64,000 nucleotides of DNA from Treponema sp. (lineage in GTDB: Bacteria > Spirochaetota > Spirochaetia > Treponematales > Treponemataceae), in the NCBI GenBank assembly GCA_017550685.1, contig JAFZOJ010000037.1, forward strand, positions 1-64,000. The letters are read 5' to 3'. The position numbers and the translations under genes were made by a program. This document shows positions 58,469 through 64,000 of this stretch, in pieces. Numbering within the stretch: position 1 is the first letter of the stretch; each line of letters opens with the position of its first letter. The notes under the pieces were generated by a model that saw only the letters and a list, made by a program, of their open reading frames with translations, ran no database searches and was not told the DNA's origin.

Positions 58469-58576
58469 AAACGGGTTTGCAAAACCGCGGGCACGCCCGC
58501 TACACGCTGAAGTGCCTTGAAATTATATACTTGGCCGCCTTGCGGCCGCACTTCAGAGTGTTTTTGAAACCCGTTT
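58469..58576. repeat. Large nested inverted-repeat element B
   Basis: Outer arms AAACGGGTTT / AAACCCGTTT (58469, 58567), hairpin 1 GCGGGC-ac-GCCCGC (58487), inner arms CACGCTGAAGTG / CACTTCAGAGTG (58503, 58549), hairpin 2 GGCCGC-ctt-GCGGCC (58533). Order and nesting match element A, though the sequence does not. Confidence 0.8.
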
Positions 58577-58682
58577 CCCTCCCTCGCGCTATTTTTTTCA
58601 ATTTAAACCTATGTACATTATGAATTTATGGAATACATTCTACTATAGAATTCCAACTCAAAATATGTTAAAATGATTCATT

Positions 58683-59549
58683 ATGGATACAAATATTGAA
58701 CAGAATGTAGAGCAAAAGGAAGACGAAATCAGTCTTCTTGACTTGTTTGCGGTTTTAATCCGTTATAGAAAGCTTGTTATTTTTGGAACCCTCATCATCA
58801 CAGTACTTGCGGGCTTGTATCTTTTTGCCGGACCAATGGTGTTCAAAAAACTCAACGGTCAGACTGCACAGGTTTCTTATACCGTACAGGTAAATGCAGT
58901 TCCTCTTTCAATTGCATCAAAGCTTCCTAATGCCGAGACAATTACACCGCTTTATCTTGCAACTTATTATTCACAAAGACTTCCGTTCCTTGTAAGACAG
59001 ATAAAGGCTCATAATATTTTTTCTGACAACGAAATGACAGATTATGAATTCAACACCTTTGTCCAGTCGCTTATCAGAAATAAAAAGCTTCAGATTATTG
59101 AACCAAAGCTTGGCAATGAATATGAAATTCAAATTTCGGTTAAGATGAATAGAATCTCCGACGCAACTGCCCTTGTAAGAAGCATGGTTGCCGAAACCGA
59201 AAAACAACTCCAGGATTATTACTATCCGCTTATTCAGACTTTGCTTTCAAATACAACTACTGCTCTTGAAAAAGCAAGTAATTCAACAACTTCAGATGTT
59301 CAGGAATTGCAGAGCCTTAATGTAGATCTTCAGACATTTACCAATAATTTCCAGGGCTTTTTAAATCTTCATCAGGAGCCTTTTGTTATTCCTGAGGCTC
59401 GCGGAAGAGTTAAAAAACTTATAATTATTTTCCTTGCTTCGTTCTTTGTTTTTGTATTTGCCGCCTTCTGCAAGAATGCCGTTGCAAACATCAAGGCAGA
59501 TCCGGATTCAAGCAAGCTTATTTCTGATGCATGGAATGCCGGAAAATAA
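58683..59549 (+). CDS. Wzz-like chain-length or envelope polysaccharide protein
   Basis: 288 residues. Cytosolic N-terminus, membrane span about 33-50 (LVIFGTLIITVLAGLYLF), a long external region with coiled helices, and a C-terminal span (about 246-262), the Wzz/GNVR topology. It probably sets polysaccharide chain length and fits the rhamnose genes upstream. TAAAAT at 58669-58674 lies eight bases before the ATG, again without Shine-Dalgarno. Confidence 0.78.
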   Translation: MDTNIEQNVEQKEDEISLLDLFAVLIRYRKLVIFGTLIITVLAGLYLFAGPMVFKKLNGQTAQVSYTVQVNAVPLSIASKLPNAETITPLYLATYYSQRLPFLVRQIKAHNIFSDNEMTDYEFNTFVQSLIRNKKLQIIEPKLGNEYEIQISVKMNRISDATALVRSMVAETEKQLQDYYYPLIQTLLSNTTTALEKASNSTTSDVQELQSLNVDLQTFTNNFQGFLNLHQEPFVIPEARGRVKKLIIIFLASFFVFVFAAFCKNAVANIKADPDSSKLISDAWNAGK

Positions 59550-59564
59550 AAAGCGGTAAACAGG

Positions 59565-61034
59565 ATGATTCTGAAGCTTGCCTGTAAAAATGTTATTTCT
59601 CGCACAAGTTCATATATCATCATTCTTTTTGTAGCATTTTCAATCACCCTCTTTTGTGTTGCCAACGCTGTTTTTGACAGCACCGAGCAGGGTGTTCAGG
59701 AAAATTATATTTCAAGCTTTACCGGCGACCTTATCATCAGGCCCAAGAGCAACAGTCAGCTCAGTCTTTTTGGTGATGAGACTCCTGTTACCGGCGAGCT
59801 TACCAGAATAAATACAATTGTTCCTTTTGAACCAATCCTTTCATTCATTCAGTCTTCAAAAAACGTAACCTCCTGTTTTTCTCAGGTTTCGGGCATGACT
59901 GCAATGGAGTATGGTTCTACCCGTTATGCAACCTATCTTTTTGGCGTAAATGGAGATGATTATCTTAAGTCCATGACTTCCATAAAGCTTGTTCAAGGGC
60001 AGCCTTATACTGCCGGTCAAAAGGGCGTTATGCTCTGTACCAAGGCAGCCCAAAAGCTTGGGGTAAAGCTTGGAGATACAGTTCAGTTTATTGTAACCGA
60101 CGGACCTTATGTACGCATTCGTGCAGCACCTCTTACAGCAATTTTTGAATACAATATTCACAATGATATTTTTGACCGTTTTGCAATTGCAGACGCAGAT
60201 ACAGTTCGTTCGCTGCTTGATATTTCTGATACTGTTTCCAATGAGCAGATAGAAATTGATGAAGAAAATACAACGCTGCTGGATCAAGATCTGGATCTGG
60301 ATTTTGATTCTCTGTTTGATGAAGCATTTGACTCAGAAGTAGAAGGCCTGTGGGGTCAGGATGAAATTGTTGAGTCAGAGCCAGAACCGGAACTCGAGCC
60401 GGCCGCTACATCAGTGCAGGAAAACGTTGCAGAATACATACCTTCTTCAACCTGGAATTTTATCGTTGTGCGACTCAAGGAAGGGGAGAACGCCAAAAAA
60501 GTAATCAAAAGCTTTAATAGAAAATTCCGCAGAAACGGATGGCCTGTGCAGGCAACAGACTGGAGGCATGCGGCAGGAAGCACTGCACTTTACCTCCACT
60601 GGATGCGCATAATTTTCAATATAGGAATTTCAATCGTTCTTTTTGCAGGCTTTATTATAGTAAACAATACACTGGTTATAAATGTTCTGGATCGCACTCA
60701 GGAAATTGGAACCCTGCGTGCTATAGGAGCCAGAAAGCGTTTTATTTCACTTCAGTGTATGGCAGAAACTTTTATAATGACCATCTGCGGCGGAGTGATT
60801 GGAGTGCTGCTTGGCGTGTGGGTCTGCAGCCTTATAACCAAAGCTCACATAGTTTTGCATAACAGCTTCCTTATTCAGTTGTTCGGAGGCAATGCACTTT
60901 CAATTTTTGTAACACCGGGCAATGCATTTAAAATGTTCTTGATTGTAATTGGCCTTGGTCTTGCGGGCTGGATTTATCCTGTAATCAACGCAATGAAAAT
61001 CAGTCCTGTAAGGGCAATGCAGGGGGCACGCTGA
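59565..61034 (+). CDS. FtsX/LolC-like ABC permease with acidic insert
   Basis: 489 residues. One N-terminal span (about 15-35), a periplasmic domain, and three C-terminal spans with NNTLVINVLDRTQEIGTLRAIGARKRFI, the FtsX-type coupling loop. In the periplasmic part an acidic stretch of about 60 residues (about 225-290: repeated Asp/Glu/Leu/Phe) is unusual. With the next gene and the LolA-like protein it suggests lipoprotein export; the ATPase is not in the window. Confidence 0.82.
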   Translation: MILKLACKNVISRTSSYIIILFVAFSITLFCVANAVFDSTEQGVQENYISSFTGDLIIRPKSNSQLSLFGDETPVTGELTRINTIVPFEPILSFIQSSKNVTSCFSQVSGMTAMEYGSTRYATYLFGVNGDDYLKSMTSIKLVQGQPYTAGQKGVMLCTKAAQKLGVKLGDTVQFIVTDGPYVRIRAAPLTAIFEYNIHNDIFDRFAIADADTVRSLLDISDTVSNEQIEIDEENTTLLDQDLDLDFDSLFDEAFDSEVEGLWGQDEIVESEPEPELEPAATSVQENVAEYIPSSTWNFIVVRLKEGENAKKVIKSFNRKFRRNGWPVQATDWRHAAGSTALYLHWMRIIFNIGISIVLFAGFIIVNNTLVINVLDRTQEIGTLRAIGARKRFISLQCMAETFIMTICGGVIGVLLGVWVCSLITKAHIVLHNSFLIQLFGGNALSIFVTPGNAFKMFLIVIGLGLAGWIYPVINAMKISPVRAMQGAR

Positions 61035-62317
61035 TGAAAACCTTTTTGATGTCCCTTAAATCTGTAATTTACCGCCGCAAACAGTATCTGTCGCTCATGC
61101 TTGTGTGTCTCTTTGGTGTAGGCATTTCTCTTTTCTGTCTTTTTCTGATTGACGGAATGCTTGGCGCGCTTGAGTATAAGGCAAAAATTTATTATGGCGG
61201 AGACCTTCAGTTTATTGGTGGAAGTCCAGGGCTTACAATGACAAATCAAAAAGATGTTATTGAAAAGCTGCAGGAGGTTTTCCCCAAAGATACAATCATT
61301 TCCTACAGAATGGATCTGGATGCCGACTATTCAGCCTTTTATTTTGAAGGAACCGGTGTGCGCCAGCGTGTAATCAAGGGAGTAGATTTTGACAAGGAAA
61401 AGGATCTTTTTTCTTCCTGGAACTTTGTTGCCGGTAACGCAGATAACATAAAGGGAACCAACGGAGTACTTTTATCAGAGCCTATTGCAAAAATGCTTGA
61501 GGTTCAGGTCGGGGACTCAATCACCTTCTTATATAAAATTCCATGGAATGGTCAGATTAATACCCAGGAGCTTGTCGTAAGCGGCATCTTCCGCGATTCA
61601 AGTCTTTTTGGAATGTATACGTCTTATATGGATATGGACCTGCTCAACAAGGTAAGCCGCATGCCTGCAGACTGCTGCAACCGAATTGTTCTGTTCTTCC
61701 CCGATGGTTCTCCTTCTGAAAAACAGATTGTTGCCTGGCAGCACGAGCTTGAACAGCGCTTTCAGATGTATGAGCTTACCGACAACAAGCAGAAGTTTTA
61801 TGACAAGCTCGGGTCTTTGCCAATGCCAACCTACGCACTCATCAAGCTTAGTGCAAACCTTCAGGATGTACAGATTCTTATAGACGCTATGAAGCTCATT
61901 GCCGCCTTTATCATAATCATGCTTGTAGTTATAATTGTAGCAGGTGTAAGCAGTACCTTCCGCGTAATTGTCATGAAGCGTATAAACGAGATAGGCATTT
62001 ACAAGGCCATAGGAATGAAGCGCCGTAAAATTACAGGAATGCTTCTGGCCGAAACAAGCCTTCTGGTTTTTGCAGGCTGTCTTGCGGGCTTTATACTGTC
62101 TTTAATCCTTACTTTTATTGCAGGCTTTGTAAATCTGTCGTTTATTCCTGCTTTTGACATATTCTTAACAAACGGAGTATTAAAAGCAAAGATTTCGCTG
62201 CTATATTTTGCAGTAGTTTCTGCTGCAGTAATTGTAACCACCATGCTTGCTGTATTGTTTGCAATAAGAAAGTCGGTAAGAATTACTCCATGCGAGGCTC
62301 TTGCCGCAACAGAATAG
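61034..62317 (+). CDS. FtsX/LolE-like ABC permease
   Basis: 427 residues, same layout as the previous protein: span about 15-35, periplasmic domain, three C-terminal spans around VMKRINEIGIYKAIGMKRRKI. It starts on the stop of the previous gene (TGATG) with GGGGG upstream. No acidic insert. Confidence 0.84.
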   Translation: MKTFLMSLKSVIYRRKQYLSLMLVCLFGVGISLFCLFLIDGMLGALEYKAKIYYGGDLQFIGGSPGLTMTNQKDVIEKLQEVFPKDTIISYRMDLDADYSAFYFEGTGVRQRVIKGVDFDKEKDLFSSWNFVAGNADNIKGTNGVLLSEPIAKMLEVQVGDSITFLYKIPWNGQINTQELVVSGIFRDSSLFGMYTSYMDMDLLNKVSRMPADCCNRIVLFFPDGSPSEKQIVAWQHELEQRFQMYELTDNKQKFYDKLGSLPMPTYALIKLSANLQDVQILIDAMKLIAAFIIIMLVVIIVAGVSSTFRVIVMKRINEIGIYKAIGMKRRKITGMLLAETSLLVFAGCLAGFILSLILTFIAGFVNLSFIPAFDIFLTNGVLKAKISLLYFAVVSAAVIVTTMLAVLFAIRKSVRITPCEALAATE

Positions 62318-62331
62318 GAGATATAGATAAA

Positions 62332-63135
62332 ATGATAAAGAAAATACATTTTTTTGCAGTTTTGCTTGCTGCCTGTGCCTTTATGGCATTTCCGGCTTTT
62401 TCTATCTCTAAATCAGAAAGCGAGGCTCTTTTGCAGCTTGCCGAAGACAATTCAGCCTTTTATGAAACAGATTTTTCGGGAAATTATACTGTAGTTCAGG
62501 AAAAACCGGGTGAAGGAAAGAATGTTACAGAAGCAATTCTTTACCGCCGCGATAAAACCGGAAAGTGGACAATCCTTATTACTGGTCCTGCCAAAGAAAA
62601 GGGCAAGGGATATCTTCAGTATGACGACAATATCTGGTTTTTTGACCCTGCAGACCGTCGTTTTACCTTTACCAGTGCCAAGGATAAATTTCAGAATACA
62701 AATGCCAACAATTCAGACTTTACACCACAGCATTATGCACGCGATTATTCAATTGTGTCTGCTCAGGAAGTAAAGCTTGGCAATATGGAATGCGTTCTTT
62801 TTGAGCTTGATGCCAAGGTAGAAAATGTAACTTATCCAAAGCTCAAAATCTGGGTAACCAAGGATGACGGACTTGTCCGCAAAAAGGAAGATTATTCTTT
62901 GAGCGGCCAGAAGCTCCGCACAACTGCAGTTCCTTCATATCAGATTGTAAAGGCAAACGGCAAATCATATTCTGTGCCTGTAAGCATGCTCATTCAGGAT
63001 AATCTGCGCGGTAAAAAAATCGGCGACAAGGTTCAGTACGAAAAAACTCAGATTACCATTAAGAATGTATCATTTGAAAAGGTGAGCGATACAGTGTATA
63101 CTAAACCTTATCTTGAAATGATGAGCAGTAAGTAA
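62332..63135 (+). CDS. LolA-like outer-membrane lipoprotein-sorting protein
   Basis: 267 residues from ATG at 62332 (AGGAG upstream); signal peptide to about residue 24. The convex beta-sheet pattern with LQYDDNIWFFDPADRRF and VTYPKLKIWVTKDDGLVRKKEDY fits LolA/DUF4292-like carriers that move lipoproteins across the periplasm. Order permease, permease, carrier, outer-membrane protein supports this. Confidence 0.85.
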   Translation: MIKKIHFFAVLLAACAFMAFPAFSISKSESEALLQLAEDNSAFYETDFSGNYTVVQEKPGEGKNVTEAILYRRDKTGKWTILITGPAKEKGKGYLQYDDNIWFFDPADRRFTFTSAKDKFQNTNANNSDFTPQHYARDYSIVSAQEVKLGNMECVLFELDAKVENVTYPKLKIWVTKDDGLVRKKEDYSLSGQKLRTTAVPSYQIVKANGKSYSVPVSMLIQDNLRGKKIGDKVQYEKTQITIKNVSFEKVSDTVYTKPYLEMMSSK

Positions 63136-63138
63136 CTG

Positions 63139-64000
63139 ATGATTAAAAAACTTCTGATTTTTACATTGCTTCTTTTCTCTTTTTCAGGTCTTGTGTTTGC
63201 ACAGGATGCTGACGATTCTTTTGATGATTTTGATTCCATTTTTGAAGGAGCAGGCGAAGATATAGAAGTTGAACAGACAGCTCCTGTCGTTTCGACACCG
63301 GCTTCTGGTCCTATGTCGGCAATAAAATTTTCGGGTCATTTTGAAGGTGGTGTAGGGCTTGCCTGTATCATTATTGATAAGCCTGATTTTGGCGGATATC
63401 TTGATCTTGATAATATACTTTATATCAATGTAAAACCTAATCCTATCTTTGCGCTTCATGGTGCCGTAGAAACTTCTTTTGAAAATAAATTTGCACTTGC
63501 ACTAAATTATTTTTATTTTGACTATATGCTGCTGGACAGAGTTTTTATTTCTGCCGGTAAAAAGAGTCTTACGTGGGGGTATACACGGCTTTTTGAAAAC
63601 TGCAACGTTATGGAAGATACAAATGGCCAGCTTAATGGAGAATTCCGTTTTCCATGGAGCACAGGAACTTTAACGTTCGTCGGTTGTTATAATTATGCAC
63701 TTTTTAATACAACTCCAAGTTATAGAAATATTTCGTATGCAGTCAGCCTTGAACAGACAATTGGTCATACAAGCGTAAATCTTTTTGCAAAAAAATACGG
63801 ACAGTCCGAAATGTATGGTACTGTTCATAAAGGTCCGCTGGCTGGCCTTGAAGCAAAACGTACTATTCTTGGATTCGATGTATATGCCCAGGGGTTTGCA
63901 AGAATTTCTGACTACAAAAAACTAAATAGTGCCGACGGTTACAGGGATGTTACTGCAACAGCAGGTTTCTACAGGTTATGGGATACAAAAGATCCTAATT
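63139..64000 (+). CDS. Outer-membrane beta-barrel-like protein (3' end missing)
   Basis: The reading frame starts at ATG 63139 and is open to the window end (287 codons seen). Signal peptide (LLIFTLLLFSFSGLVFA), a short acidic segment, then alternating strands rich in Tyr, Phe and Gly (NYFYFDYMLLDRVFISAGKK; GFDVYAQGFARIS), as in porin-like barrels. It follows the LolA-like gene by three bases and is probably the cargo or partner of the export cluster. Confidence 0.78.
   Translation, partial: MIKKLLIFTLLLFSFSGLVFAQDADDSFDDFDSIFEGAGEDIEVEQTAPVVSTPASGPMSAIKFSGHFEGGVGLACIIIDKPDFGGYLDLDNILYINVKPNPIFALHGAVETSFENKFALALNYFYFDYMLLDRVFISAGKKSLTWGYTRLFENCNVMEDTNGQLNGEFRFPWSTGTLTFVGCYNYALFNTTPSYRNISYAVSLEQTIGHTSVNLFAKKYGQSEMYGTVHKGPLAGLEAKRTILGFDVYAQGFARISDYKKLNSADGYRDVTATAGFYRLWDTKDPN

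Noticed and set aside
1-64000. tRNA, rRNA or tmRNA genes
   Set aside because: All gaps were read for TPsiC-like and acceptor-stem patterns by eye and none was convincing; a covariance search would be needed to be sure.

Overview
The window is a 64 kb piece of a spirochaete chromosome, most likely a gut or rumen Treponema. The case rests on gene content and order: a full spc/alpha ribosomal cluster, a cyclic-nucleotide-binding protein next to murB, cysS followed by an ECF sigma factor and its anti-sigma factor (an order I recall from T. pallidum), PilZ, TPR and PEGA proteins, and AT-leaning intergenic DNA. The species assignment is inference; no rRNA or tRNA gene is visible. Layout: 1-7680 holds the end of the ribosomal-protein/secY/rpoA cluster (S14 to L17) plus a small zinc-ribbon protein, closed by a terminator. 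7.8-13.2 kb: PilZ and TPR proteins, then minus-strand genes (DUF192 lipoprotein, periplasmic protein, double cNMP-binding protein, murB). 13.2-25.3 kb: a lipoprotein with a poly-G promoter, cysS, ECF sigma/anti-sigma/transglutaminase, UMP kinase, a glucosaminidase-like lipoprotein, radC, a PEGA protein, HtrA, uvrB. 25.4-32.6 kb: rpmB, a metallo-hydrolase, an unknown protein, EIIA-Ntr, transketolase, a GGDEF-EAL protein.

32.7-40.1 kb is an aryl-acid/phenylalanine locus: iorAB, a PaaI-type thioesterase, an NlpC/P60 lipoprotein, pheA-aroF on the minus strand, and paaK. Upstream of pheA lies what looks like a complete phenylalanine attenuator: a 33-codon leader peptide with 12 Phe codons, an antiterminator whose 5' strand covers the leader stop codon, and a 14-bp terminator hairpin. 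paaK has a near-consensus promoter bracketed by two 20-bp palindromic operators 50 bp apart. 40.1-43.8 kb is an AT-rich accessory stretch (DUF1902/HicA pair, Pmp3-like peptide, UvrD-type helicase with a nuclease-like insertion and zinc ribbons). 43.9-51.4 kb: pta, a HicA/HicB pair, a LytTR regulator, a GHKL histidine kinase and two ABC exporter half-transporters. 51.6-64 kb: a C_GCAxxG_C_C protein, a sialate O-acetylesterase-like protein, a PurF-like protein lacking the catalytic Cys, dTDP-rhamnose genes rfbA/C/B, a Wzz-like protein, and a Lol-like export cluster running off the end.

Three themes cut across the window. (1) Several genes have a promoter whose -10 box sits exactly six bases before the start codon, with no Shine-Dalgarno, which predicts leaderless mRNAs (murB, the PEGA gene, iorA, hicA, the histidine kinase and perhaps htrA). 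(2) At least four families of short dispersed palindromic repeats fill intergenic spaces and have entered coding sequences in frame (IorA, first ABC transporter). (3) Two large nested inverted-repeat elements with unrelated sequence but the same architecture lie near 51.4 and 58.5 kb.
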